From JACDAN01 sp046714355 (GTDB lineage Bacteria > Actinomycetota > Thermoleophilia > Gaiellales > Gaiellaceae): a DNA stretch of 12,993 nucleotides. Location of the stretch: positions 1-12,993 of the forward strand of contig JBKKAR010000174.1 in the NCBI GenBank assembly GCA_046714355.1, written 5' to 3'. Both the position numbers and the translations under genes were made by a program. The notes beneath the pieces were generated by a model. The model was not told where the DNA came from, did no database searches, and saw only the letters and a list, made by a program, of their open reading frames with translations. Of this stretch, positions 7,040 to 12,993 are shown one piece after another; within the stretch, counting starts at the first letter, position 1, and each line of letters starts with the position of its first letter.

Positions 7040-7093
7040 CGTCTCATTGTGTGTCGCGACAGATTGCGCGGGGATTAAATGCGCGTCGAACCT

Positions 7094-8266
7094 TCAGGCC
7101 TGCGGGATGCGGGCCTCGAGCGCCTGGCCGAGCGCCTCGCGCACCGGTTCGAGCTCGATCCGGTCGAGGACGTCCGTAAAGAACCCGCGGACGATCAGCC
7201 GCTCGGCCTCGGGGCGGGGAAGCCCGCGGGCCATGAGGTAGAAGAGCTGGTCGCGATCGACCTGCCCGACCGTCGCGCCGTGCGTGCAGCGGACGTCGTT
7301 CGCGAGGATCTCGAGCCCGGGGATTGGAACGGCGTGCGTCGTCGGCGACAGCATCAGGTTTCGGTTCTCCTGATAGGCGTTCGTCCGTTGCGCCTCTTTC
7401 TCGACGTGGATCATCCCGCGCCAGACGGCCGTCGCCCGGTCGCGCAGCGCTCCCTTGAACGCGAAGTCCGACGTCGTGTTCGGCGCAACGTGGAGCTGGT
7501 ACGTGTCGTAGTCAAGGTGCTGATCGCCGTCGGCGAAGTAGGCGCCCGTCACGCGCGAGGTCGCGCCCTGCCCCGTCAGGTCGTTCTGGATCCAGACCTT
7601 CCCCTTCTTCGAGCCGAACCCGCCCGCGACCCAGTCGAGCTCGGCGTCCCGCTCCACGCGGGCATGGTGCGACGCGAAATGCCACGTGTTCTGCGAGAGG
7701 CTCTGAATCGAGACGTACTCGAGCTTTGCCGCCTGCTCGACGAAGAGCTCGGCAACCGCGTTCGTGTAGCCGTTGAGCTCGGGCGAGGAGGAGGCGTACT
7801 CCTCGATCAGCGTGAAGCGGCTCCCCTCCTCGGCGATCACGAGCAGGCGGAAGAAGAGCGCGCCCCCCTCGACGGAGTTCACGATCCGGACGGCCAGCGG
7901 CTGCTCCAGCTCGACGCCCTTCGGGACGACGACGAGCAGCCCGTGCTCCCAGACGGCCGCGTTGTGCGCGGCGAACTTCTCGTCGGTTCCGACCAGTTCG
8001 CCCAGCCGCGCGTGGTCCTTGAACGGGGCGAAGGTGATGCGCGGGTCGGGCGAGCGGACGATCGAGATCCCCGCCTCCCCGACGACGGCGATGCCCGCGG
8101 TGTCGACGTCCAGCATCGTCTCCGGCAGGCGACGCTCGGCGGCTGCGCCGTTGGCCGTGAACGACTCGGGGTCGAACTCGCGGAGGTCCGTGAAGCGCCA
8201 GTGCTCGTCGGTCGTGGTCGGGAGCGGGAGCTCCGCGTACCGCGTCGCCGCGGCGGACCTATCCAT
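7094..8266 (-). CDS. sufD: SufD, Fe-S scaffold subunit
   Basis: 390 aa. It is the SufBC2D scaffold partner that, with SufB, forms the nascent cluster site; cytoplasmic. The beta-helix core and the C-terminal SufBD signature are present: WRFTDLREFD near residue 23, QLHVAPNTTSDFAFKGAL (257-274), AYQENRNLMLS (297-307), the cluster-site residues Cys327 and His329 in NDVRCTHGATVG, and DQLFYLMARGLPRPEAERL (339-357). The start is ATG at 8266, overlapping the VOC gene by 8 bp; an ATG at 8275 (three residues longer) is equally possible. No clear Shine-Dalgarno sequence precedes either, so translation is probably coupled to the VOC gene. It is the last suf gene of this block and is followed after 54 bp by the response regulator gene. 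Confidence 0.95.
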   Translation of the reverse strand: MDRSAAATRYAELPLPTTTDEHWRFTDLREFDPESFTANGAAAERRLPETMLDVDTAGIAVVGEAGISIVRSPDPRITFAPFKDHARLGELVGTDEKFAAHNAAVWEHGLLVVVPKGVELEQPLAVRIVNSVEGGALFFRLLVIAEEGSRFTLIEEYASSSPELNGYTNAVAELFVEQAAKLEYVSIQSLSQNTWHFASHHARVERDAELDWVAGGFGSKKGKVWIQNDLTGQGATSRVTGAYFADGDQHLDYDTYQLHVAPNTTSDFAFKGALRDRATAVWRGMIHVEKEAQRTNAYQENRNLMLSPTTHAVPIPGLEILANDVRCTHGATVGQVDRDQLFYLMARGLPRPEAERLIVRGFFTDVLDRIELEPVREALGQALEARIPQA

Positions 8267-8618
8267 GAGGCGCATAGCGCTTGTGGAGGATGAGCACGTT
8301 GCCCTCGGTGTCCTTGACGAACCCCAGATGGCAGACGCCAGAGTCCTGGACGCCGATGATCTCTGCTCCGCTGCCGCGTAGCTCCTCGATTGCGCGGTGG
8401 ACATCTGCCACCCGCAAGGCGACCCCCGCTGTGTTCGGCTGGAACTCCTCGCCGTCCGCCTCCGGACGCCAGAGGCCGAGCGTGACGTTCGACGTCTCGA
8501 ACTCGTTCGGCGTGTTGGGGTTCTCAGGCAATCCGAGCGTCTCGCCGTAGAACGCGCGAGCCCGGTCGAGATCGCGAACGGGGACGGATACGAAGTCGAC
8601 CCGCTCGACGCCGATCAG
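8259..8618 (-). CDS. Small VOC/glyoxalase-fold protein inside the suf operon, probable CTG start
   Basis: 119 aa. Two beta-alpha-beta-beta-beta units typical of vicinal oxygen chelate proteins are visible: VDFVSVPVRDLDRARAFYGETLGL (residues ~7-30) and AGVALRVADVHRAIEELRGSGAEI (~64-87), ending DTEGNVLILHKRY (103-115). The usual metal ligands look absent: Phe9 stands where the first-strand His is normal, Gly/Ala where the second-half His is normal, and Leu/Ile where the last-strand Glu is normal, so it may bind a ligand or protein without classical metal catalysis. No in-frame ATG, GTG or TTG lies near the start of homology. CTG at 8618-8616 overlaps the sufB stop (CTGA) and has GGAGGG 9 nt upstream. 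The 3' end overlaps sufD. Fold fairly sure, start moderately sure, function unknown. Confidence 0.85.
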   Translation of the reverse strand: MIGVERVDFVSVPVRDLDRARAFYGETLGLPENPNTPNEFETSNVTLGLWRPEADGEEFQPNTAGVALRVADVHRAIEELRGSGAEIIGVQDSGVCHLGFVKDTEGNVLILHKRYAPHG

Positions 8619-10045
8619 CCGACCGAGCCCTCCATCTGCAGCTGGATCAGCCGGTTCAGCTCGACCGCGTACTCCAGCGGCAGCTCCTTCGTGATCGGCT
8701 CGACGAAGCCAGAGACGATCATCGCGCTCGCCTCGGCCTCCGAGAGGCCGCGGCTCATCAGGTAGAAGAGCTGCTCCTCGCCGATCTTCGACACCGTCGC
8801 CTCGTGGCCGATGTCGACGTTGTCCTCGTCGATCTTCATGTACGGGTAGGTGTCCGAGCGCGAGGCGTCGTCGAGGATCAGCGCGTCGCAGACGACCTTC
8901 GACTTCGAGCCCGAAGCGCCCTTGGCCACCTCGAGGAGCCCGCGATAGCCGGCCCGGCCGCCGTCCTTGGAGATCGACTTCGAGGTGATCACCGAGGTCG
9001 TGTTCGGTGCGACGTGGACCGCCTTGCCGCCGGCGTCCTGGTGCTGCCCCTTGCCGGCGAAGGCGATCGAGAGAACCTCGCCGTGGGCGCCTTCGCCCAT
9101 CAGCCAGATCGCCGGGTACTTCATCGTCAGCTTCGAGCCGAGGTTCCCGTCGACCCACTCCATCGTGGCGTTCTCGTAGGCGACGGCCCGCTTCGTGACC
9201 AGGTTGTAGACGTTGGTCGACCAGTTCTGGATCGTCGTGTACCGGCAGCGCCCACCCGGCTTGACGATGATCTCGACCACTGCCGAGTGCAGCGAGTCGC
9301 TCGAGTAGATCGGAGCGGTGCACCCCTCGACGTAGTGAACGAAGGCGCCCTCGTCGACGATGATCAACGTGCGCTCGAACTGGCCCATGTTCTCCGCGTT
9401 GATGCGGAAGTAGGCCTGGAGCGGCATGTCGATGTGCACACCCGGCGGGACGTAGATGAAGGATCCGCCCGACCAGACGGCCGAGTTCAGCGCCGAGAAC
9501 TTGTTGTCGTTCGCGGGGATGATCGTCCCGAAGTACTGCTTGACAAGCTCCTCGTGCTCCCGGAGGCCCGAGTCCATGTCGAGGAAGAGGACGCCCTTCT
9601 GCTCGAGATCCTCCTTGAGCTTGTGGTAGACGACCTCGCTCTCGTACTGGGCGCCGACCCCGGCGAGGTACTTCTTCTCGGCCTCGGGGATCCCGAGCTT
9701 GTCCCAGGTGTCCTTGATGTCGGCCGGTAGATCCTCCCAGGAGTTGGCCTGCTTCTCGGTCGGCCGGATGTAATAGAAGATGTTCTCGAAGTCGATCTCG
9801 GCCACGTTGCCGCCCCAGTCCGGGAGCGGGCGCGCCATGAAGTACTCGAGCGACTTGAGCCGGTAGTCCCGCATCCACTGCGGCTCGTTCTTGTGCTCGG
9901 AGATCGCGGCGACGAGCTCGGGGGAGAGTCCTCGGCCGGACTTGAAGAAGTAGTCCTCGGCGGCGTCGGGGCTGTGGAAGCCGTACTTGTAGTCGCTGCC
10001 GATCTCGGCGACGACCTGGTTCTCGGTCTCCGTGACTGCTGCCAC
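8615..10045 (-). CDS. sufB: SufB, Fe-S scaffold subunit
   Basis: 476 aa, full family length. SufB is the main scaffold of the SufBC2D complex; it receives sulfur from SufS/SufU and holds the nascent cluster at the SufB-SufD interface. Visible family blocks are KYGFHSPDAAEDYFFKSGRG (20-39), SGGSFIYVPPGVHIDMPLQ (192-210), YVEGCTAPIYSSDSLHSAVV (238-257) with the conserved Cys242, KAVHVAPNTTSVITSKSIS (341-359), Cys386 (VVCDALIL), and His414/Glu415 in DIGHEATVSKI near the cluster site. Start GTG 10045 overlaps the sufC stop by one base (TAGTG) and has GAGGA just upstream, so it is coupled to sufC. Its own stop overlaps the CTG of the VOC gene. Confidence 0.97.
   Translation of the reverse strand: MAAVTETENQVVAEIGSDYKYGFHSPDAAEDYFFKSGRGLSPELVAAISEHKNEPQWMRDYRLKSLEYFMARPLPDWGGNVAEIDFENIFYYIRPTEKQANSWEDLPADIKDTWDKLGIPEAEKKYLAGVGAQYESEVVYHKLKEDLEQKGVLFLDMDSGLREHEELVKQYFGTIIPANDNKFSALNSAVWSGGSFIYVPPGVHIDMPLQAYFRINAENMGQFERTLIIVDEGAFVHYVEGCTAPIYSSDSLHSAVVEIIVKPGGRCRYTTIQNWSTNVYNLVTKRAVAYENATMEWVDGNLGSKLTMKYPAIWLMGEGAHGEVLSIAFAGKGQHQDAGGKAVHVAPNTTSVITSKSISKDGGRAGYRGLLEVAKGASGSKSKVVCDALILDDASRSDTYPYMKIDEDNVDIGHEATVSKIGEEQLFYLMSRGLSEAEASAMIVSGFVEPITKELPLEYAVELNRLIQLQMEGSVG
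8628..8633 (-). promoter_or_regulatory. Shine-Dalgarno site deciding the CTG start of the VOC gene
   Basis: GGAGGG inside the last codons of sufB, 9 nt before CTG 8618. It is among the best ribosome sites in the window and there is no ATG, GTG or TTG for it to serve in that frame. Confidence 0.6.
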
Positions 10046-10821
10046 TATTCCTCACTCCCTACGACTGCGGGCATGAATGCCTCATAACCATCTGCTTCAA
10101 GTGTATGCGCCAATTCCGGTCCACCCTCGGCGACGATGCGCCCGTCCACGAAGACGTGGACGTAATCGGGCTTGATGTAGCTGAGGATCCGCTGGTAGTG
10201 CGTGATCACGAGCGCGCCCATCTCGGGGCTGACCAGGTCGCGGACGCCGCCGGCGACAATGCGCAGCGCGTCGATGTCGAGACCGGAGTCGGTCTCGTCG
10301 AGCACGGCGATCCGCGGCTTCAACATCGCCATCTGGAGGATCTCGACCCGTTTCTTCTCGCCGCCCGAGAAGCCGTCGTTGAGGTAGCGCTGCGCGAGCT
10401 CCCGCGGGATGCGCAGCCGCTCCATCGCGGCGAGCATCTCCTTGCGGAACTCGGGGATCGGAACCGGGTCGTCCCCGCCCTTGCGCGCCTTCCGGATCGC
10501 GTTCAGCGCGGAGCGCAGGAAGCTCGTGACGGTGACCCCGGGGATCGCCTGGGGGTACTGAAACGCAAGGAACAGGCCGCGCTGCGCCCGCTCGTGGACC
10601 TCGAGCTCGGTGATGTCCTCACCGTCGAAGAAGATCTGCCCCTCGGTGATCTCGTAGCCGGGGTGGCCCATCAGCGCGAAGGCGAGGGTGGACTTGCCCG
10701 AGCCGTTGGGGCCCATGATCGCGTGGATCTCGTCGGTGTCGACAGCGAGGTCGACGCCCTTGACGATCTCCGGCCCGTCTTCGAGCGAGACGTGCAGGTT
10801 CTTCAGCTCCAGTAGCGCCAC
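10045..10821 (-). CDS. sufC: SufC, ABC-type ATPase of the SufBCD complex
   Basis: 258 aa. A cytoplasmic ATPase that drives conformational change in the SufBD scaffold. It has Walker A GPNGSGKST, Q-loop FLAFQYPQAIPG, signature FSGGEKKR, Walker B IAVLDETDSGLDID and the switch histidine in VITHYQRIL, in the standard SufC form (E-T-D-S-G-L-D after Walker B). The start is GTG at 10821, because the protein then begins VALLELKNLHVSLED as in relatives and AAAGGGA lies 4 nt upstream. The frame is open to an ATG at 10872 (17 more residues), but that extension is Arg-rich and would cover the Shine-Dalgarno sequence and the leader hairpin. It is the first gene of the sufC-sufB-VOC-sufD unit and is divergent from tatA. 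No SufR-type inverted repeat is seen in the 109 bp gap. Confidence 0.96.
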   Translation of the reverse strand: MALLELKNLHVSLEDGPEIVKGVDLAVDTDEIHAIMGPNGSGKSTLAFALMGHPGYEITEGQIFFDGEDITELEVHERAQRGLFLAFQYPQAIPGVTVTSFLRSALNAIRKARKGGDDPVPIPEFRKEMLAAMERLRIPRELAQRYLNDGFSGGEKKRVEILQMAMLKPRIAVLDETDSGLDIDALRIVAGGVRDLVSPEMGALVITHYQRILSYIKPDYVHVFVDGRIVAEGGPELAHTLEADGYEAFMPAVVGSEE

Positions 10822-10825
10822 TCGG

Positions 10826-10832
10826 TCCCTTT
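10826..10832 (-). promoter_or_regulatory. Shine-Dalgarno site deciding the sufC GTG start
   Basis: AAAGGGA on the minus strand with 4 nt to GTG 10821. It favours this start over the longer frame from ATG 10872. Confidence 0.6.
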
Positions 10833-10841
10833 CATAAAGGT

Positions 10842-10860
10842 GGCGGGCATCTCGCCCGCC
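10842..10860. repeat. Perfect 7-bp inverted repeat in the sufC leader
   Basis: GGCGGGC (10842-10848) and GCCCGCC (10854-10860) around a 5-nt loop. On the sufC transcript the hairpin would sit about 10 nt before the Shine-Dalgarno site. No T-run follows on either strand, so it is not a classical terminator. It could affect sufC translation or bind a regulator, or be chance in GC-rich DNA. Confidence 0.5.
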
Positions 10861-10918
10861 TCGAACCCTCATGGTACCAGTGGGCTCTCGCCGTCCCGGA
10901 GGTCGCCGAAACCGCTGC

Positions 10919-10924
10919 TAAGGT
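10919..10924 (+). promoter_or_regulatory. Probable -10 box of tatA-tatC (leaderless)
   Basis: TAAGGT ends 6 nt before tatA ATG 10931, the same geometry as at the cytochrome, dipZ and sufS genes. tatA starts the plus-strand tat unit, so a promoter is expected in this gap. Confidence 0.45.
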
Positions 10925-10930
10925 GCATCT

Positions 10931-11161
10931 ATGCCCTTCGGAATCGGGCTTCCCGAGATCCTCATCTTCCTCGTCGTAGTCCTCCTCCTCTTCGGCGCGA
11001 AGCGCGTCCCCGAGATCGGCCGCTCGATGGGCCGCGGGATGCGCGAGTTCAAGGACGCCGTGACCGGGCACGACGACGACGAGCCGCCGCGGCTACCGCC
11101 GGCTCCGGAGGACGAGGAGCGCGCGGCCTCGCCTCCGCGCGAACGCGACACCGTCTCCTAG
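10931..11161 (+). CDS. tatA: TatA, twin-arginine translocase pore-forming subunit
   Basis: 76 aa. The N-terminal transmembrane helix (LPEILIFLVVVLLLFGAKRV, residues 7-26) is followed by the FG hinge and an amphipathic helix (PEIGRSMGRGMREFKDAV), then a charged, disordered tail rich in Asp, Glu, Pro and Arg. TatA oligomers form the passage for folded proteins selected by TatC. No TatB is present, so this may be a minimal TatAC system or TatB may lie elsewhere. The start is ATG at 10931, giving the standard MPFGIGLPEILI opening. TAAGGT ends exactly 6 nt before it, and there is only a weak AAGG-like Shine-Dalgarno overlapping that hexamer. tatC follows after 17 bp. Identification secure. Confidence 0.95.
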   Translation: MPFGIGLPEILIFLVVVLLLFGAKRVPEIGRSMGRGMREFKDAVTGHDDDEPPRLPPAPEDEERAASPPRERDTVS

Positions 11162-11162
11162 T

Positions 11163-11169
11163 AGGAGGG
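11163..11169 (+). promoter_or_regulatory. Shine-Dalgarno site deciding the tatC GTG start
   Basis: AGGAGGG two bases after the tatA stop, 9 nt before GTG 11179. Confidence 0.75.
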
Positions 11170-11178
11170 TTCCTCGCG

Positions 11179-11943
11179 GTGAGGCGTCTGCCGCGCCGTC
11201 TTTCGTACGGCGAAGAGGCGACGCTCGTCGAGCACCTCGACGAGCTTCGGTCTCGGCTCCTCTTCTGCCTGTTGGCCCTCGGGTTGGCGTTCCCGATCGC
11301 GTTCTATTTCCACGAGGAGCTCATCGACCTCTTGATGGACCTCCTACCCGAGGGCCGCCGTCTGATCACGATCGGGGTCGCCGAGCCGTTTACGACCAGC
11401 CTGAAGGTGAGCTTCTATGCGTCGCTCGCGCTCGCCTTTCCGGTGCTCGTGTGGCAGACATGGGGCTTCTTCGCGCCTGCCGTGGAGCAGGGGAGCCAGA
11501 GAGTCGTGGCGCGGTTCGTTGCCCTGGCGACCCTGCTGTTCGCAGGCGGGATGGCCTTTGCGTACTTCATCGTCCTGCCGCGCGCGCTCGACTTCCTGAC
11601 GCAGTACGACGAGGACATCTACGACATCCAGATCCGCGCGAGCTACTTCCTGTCGTTCGTCGCGCTGATGATCTTTGCCACCGGGCTCATCTTCCAGATG
11701 CCGATCTTCGTCATCGCTCTCGTGCGACTCGGCGTGCTGACTTCGGCCCAGCTGCGGGCAAATCGGCGCATCGGCTACGTGATCCTGCTCGGCGCGGCGA
11801 TCCTCCTGCCGACGGTCGACCCGGTTTCGCTCGCCCTCGAGGTCATCCCGCTCTTCACGCTCTTCGAGCTTTCGATCTGGCTCTCGGTCGTGCTGGAGCG
11901 CCGCTGGCAAGCGGCGGAGACGGCCAAGGTCGAGGAGGCATGA
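11179..11943 (+). CDS. tatC: TatC, twin-arginine translocase receptor subunit
   Basis: 254 aa with six predicted membrane helices. TatC binds the twin-arginine signal peptide. Family marks are LVEHLDELRSRLL (16-28, conserved Glu22), the WGFFAPAVEQGSQR block (95-108) with its conserved Glu, LPRALDFL (133-140), the third periplasmic region with SYFLSFVALMIFATGLIFQMP, and the end helices ILLPTVDPVSLALEVIPLF. The start is GTG at 11179 (VRRLPRRLSYGEEATLVEHL), set by an excellent AGGAGGG at 11163-11169, 9 nt upstream. The frame continues upstream across tatA, but that part is only a shadow of tatA. The short C-terminal tail ends in charged residues. Co-transcription with tatA is almost certain. Confidence 0.96.
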   Translation: MRRLPRRLSYGEEATLVEHLDELRSRLLFCLLALGLAFPIAFYFHEELIDLLMDLLPEGRRLITIGVAEPFTTSLKVSFYASLALAFPVLVWQTWGFFAPAVEQGSQRVVARFVALATLLFAGGMAFAYFIVLPRALDFLTQYDEDIYDIQIRASYFLSFVALMIFATGLIFQMPIFVIALVRLGVLTSAQLRANRRIGYVILLGAAILLPTVDPVSLALEVIPLFTLFELSIWLSVVLERRWQAAETAKVEEA

Positions 11944-11967
11944 CCTCACCCTGAGCGAGGCCGTCGC

Positions 11968-11973
11968 TACGCT
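11968..11973 (+). promoter_or_regulatory. Possible -10 box of the TPR gene
   Basis: TACGCT ends 9 nt before ATG 11983 and is followed by AGGAG (11974-11978). If used, the leader would be about 2-4 nt; otherwise the gene is translated from the tat transcript with that AGGAG. Confidence 0.25.
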
Positions 11974-11982
11974 AGGAGCTGC

Positions 11983-12867
11983 ATGGCACGTTCAGCCCAA
12001 CGACGCAACCGGCAGCAGCGAGAGCGCCGGCCCACACCGAGACCCGCTGCGCCTGCCCGCGCCCCGGTTGCCTCCTATGAGGACACGATGTTCTTCCCGC
12101 GCCTACGACGCCAGGCGAAGTGGATGTTCGTCTTCCTCGCCGTCATCTTCGGGCTCGGCTACGTCATCTTCAATGTCGGCGGCTCGATCCCGGGAACCGG
12201 TCTCGGCGACGTCTTCCAGGGGCTCGCCCAGCAGAGCTCCGGACCCAGCGTCGGAGACTCACGCGACAAGATCAAGGACAAGCCGAACGATCCCGCCGGA
12301 TATCGCGAGCTCTCCACCGCGCTCCAGCGCGAGGGCCGCAACGGAGAGGCGATCCAGCCGCTCGAGCGTTACGTCCAGATGAGGCCGAGCGACCGAGAGG
12401 CGCTACGGCAGCTCGGAAGCCTGCATATGGCGCAGGCCCGGGTCTACGAGGAGCAGGGCGCCATCGCCCGGGCCCAGCTCACGGAGATCACCGGCGGCGA
12501 CGTCCTCGCGCCGGGCACGCAGACCCAGTTCGGACAGGCGTTCGGCACCGGTCAGATCAGCAGCCTCGAGTCCAACAAGTACAACCAGCAGCTCAATCAG
12601 GCTTTTCTCGGCGTGCAGCAGGAGTACAAGGACGCAACGCGCGTCTTCCAGAAGCTCGTGGCCGTGACGCCCGACGAGCTCGAGGCCGACGAGCCTCTGA
12701 TCTTCCTCCAGCTCGGACAGGCCGCCCAGTCGGCCGGCGACCTCAAGGCGGCCGTCGAGGCGTACGAGCGCTATCTCGTCGTGGCGCCTGACTCCGCCAG
12801 CGCGCCGGCGGTCAAGGCGCAGCTGCCTCAGCTGAAGGCGGCGCTCAAGCCCGCCAAGAAGGGCTAA
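11983..12867 (+). CDS. Membrane-anchored tetratricopeptide repeat protein
   Basis: 294 aa. The N-terminus (1-46) is Arg/Pro/Ala-rich and basic, suggesting it stays in the cytoplasm. One transmembrane helix follows at about 47-66 (WMFVFLAVIFGLGYVIFNVG). The remainder should be extracytoplasmic: a Gly/Ser linker, then TPR units at roughly 103-136 (PNDPAGYRELSTALQREGRN...), 137-170 and 235-270 (ADEPLIFLQLGQAAQSAGDL...), with a Gln/Gly-rich insert at ~171-205. The tail is Lys/Ala-rich. TPRs usually mediate protein-protein contact; the partner is unknown. Start ATG 11983 has AGGAG 5-9 nt upstream and TACGCT ending 9 nt upstream. It lies 39 bp after tatC on the same strand, so it could share the tat transcript or have its own promoter. 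Proteins of this shape are common and uncharacterised in actinobacteria. Confidence 0.85.
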   Translation: MARSAQRRNRQQRERRPTPRPAAPARAPVASYEDTMFFPRLRRQAKWMFVFLAVIFGLGYVIFNVGGSIPGTGLGDVFQGLAQQSSGPSVGDSRDKIKDKPNDPAGYRELSTALQREGRNGEAIQPLERYVQMRPSDREALRQLGSLHMAQARVYEEQGAIARAQLTEITGGDVLAPGTQTQFGQAFGTGQISSLESNKYNQQLNQAFLGVQQEYKDATRVFQKLVAVTPDELEADEPLIFLQLGQAAQSAGDLKAAVEAYERYLVVAPDSASAPAVKAQLPQLKAALKPAKKG

Positions 12868-12993
12868 GAGGCTCCAACACCATGAGCCTTGTGCCTCCGG
12901 GCCGCGCTGGACGGCGTGAGCCCGCGTCCTCAGTCGCGCCCAGATAACACCGATCTGGACGCTCCCTGCGTCCTTGGCTCACACCGCCCATCG
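12868..12993. other. Non-coding end segment with nested inverted repeats, cloverleaf-like
   Basis: No convincing gene lies here. A first hairpin pairs AGGCTC (12869-12874) with GAGCCT (12884-12889). A second, larger fold is closed by CGGCGTGAGCC (12912-12922) pairing with GGCTCACACCG (12976-12986), 10 of 11 bases. Inside it are CGCG/CGCG (12923-12926/12935-12938), CCAGAT/ATCTGG (12940-12945/12953-12958, 7-nt loop) and GGACGC/GCGTCC (12957-12962/12968-12973, 5-nt loop). The last two stems share two bases. The outline recalls a tRNA cloverleaf, but there is no TTCRA T-loop, no GG in the D-like loop and no CCA. It may be a structured RNA, a multi-hairpin terminator for the tat-TPR unit, or an element continuing past the edge. 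Strand unknown. Confidence 0.4.

Noticed and set aside
7040..7093. Terminator between sufD and the response regulator gene
   Set aside because: Only a 4-bp GCGC pairing around an AT-containing loop is visible, with no T-run; it is too weak to call.
10803..10835. Ten-codon frame MKGTEWRYWS overlapping the sufC start, considered as a leader peptide
   Set aside because: It has no ribosome site; its codons contain the sufC Shine-Dalgarno sequence, so it looks accidental.
10822..10872. Longer sufC starting at ATG 10872
   Set aside because: The extra 17 residues are Arg-rich and unlike SufC, and a good Shine-Dalgarno site precedes GTG 10821.
10822..10930. SufR or IscR operator
   Set aside because: I looked for a CAAC-spacer-GTTG type or other long inverted repeat and saw none besides the GC hairpin.
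12912..12986. tRNA gene
   Set aside because: Although the fold is cloverleaf-like, the T-loop TTCRA, D-loop GG and 3' CCA are missing and two stems overlap.
12981..12989. ACACCGCCC resembling the 3' end of 16S rRNA
   Set aside because: Only nine bases match and the flanking rRNA sequence is absent.
12845..12991. 48-codon minus-strand frame beginning MGGVSQGRRERPDRCYLGAT
   Set aside because: It runs into the TPR gene, lies on the inverted-repeat segment and has no Shine-Dalgarno sequence that can be seen (upstream is cut off). Kept as a weak possibility only.
1..12993. CRISPR arrays, insertion sequences, attachment sites, phage or toxin-antitoxin genes
   Set aside because: No direct-repeat arrays, transposase motifs or small toxin-antitoxin pairs were seen on either strand.

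Overview
The window is a gene-dense, high-GC bacterial chromosome segment with almost no intergenic space. SufU-type Fe-S assembly, a DipZ-like CcdA-thioredoxin fusion, TatA/TatC without TatB, and probable leaderless promoters with TANNNT -10 boxes point to an actinobacterium. My best guess is a deep-branching lineage such as Thermoleophilia, but the class is an inference and was not tested.

Layout. Positions 1-2200 (minus strand): a BchM-like SAM methyltransferase, then sufS (cysteine desulfurase), then sufU, which is cut by the left window edge. Positions 2236-3612 (plus): a lipoprotein with a class I monoheme cytochrome c domain fused to a long Cys/His-rich domain of tandem Cys-pair repeats, which I cannot assign to a named family. 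Positions 3622-7039 (minus): an OmpR-family response regulator, its histidine kinase (ATGA overlap) and dipZ, convergent with the cytochrome gene. Positions 7094-10821 (minus): sufC, sufB, a small VOC/glyoxalase-fold gene and sufD, all tightly coupled. Positions 10931-12867 (plus, divergent from sufC): tatA, tatC and a membrane-anchored TPR protein. Positions 12868-12993 hold no convincing gene but have strong nested inverted repeats.

How the genes work together. SufS takes sulfur from cysteine, SufU accepts it, and SufBCD is the ATP-dependent scaffold that builds Fe-S clusters. The suf genes are split by about 5.5 kb. The insert carries a two-component system, a membrane thiol-disulfide relay (DipZ), the cytochrome/Cys-repeat lipoprotein and the methyltransferase. 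DipZ-type proteins move reducing equivalents across the membrane, and the neighbouring lipoprotein needs both heme attachment at CxxCH and the handling of 18 further cysteines. The two are therefore plausible partners, though no shared promoter links them. TatA/TatC would export folded, cofactor-bearing proteins.

Most notable: (1) the cytochrome c lipoprotein with six regular C-x(9-11)-C repeats and an upstream His-rich half; (2) a TANNNT hexamer ending exactly 6 nt (7 nt for sufU) before the start codon of five genes that lack a good Shine-Dalgarno sequence, while genes with strong ones lack the hexamer; (3) a VOC gene inside suf that has no ATG/GTG/TTG start and appears to begin at a CTG with a perfect upstream Shine-Dalgarno sequence; (4) a cloverleaf-like fold at the right end.
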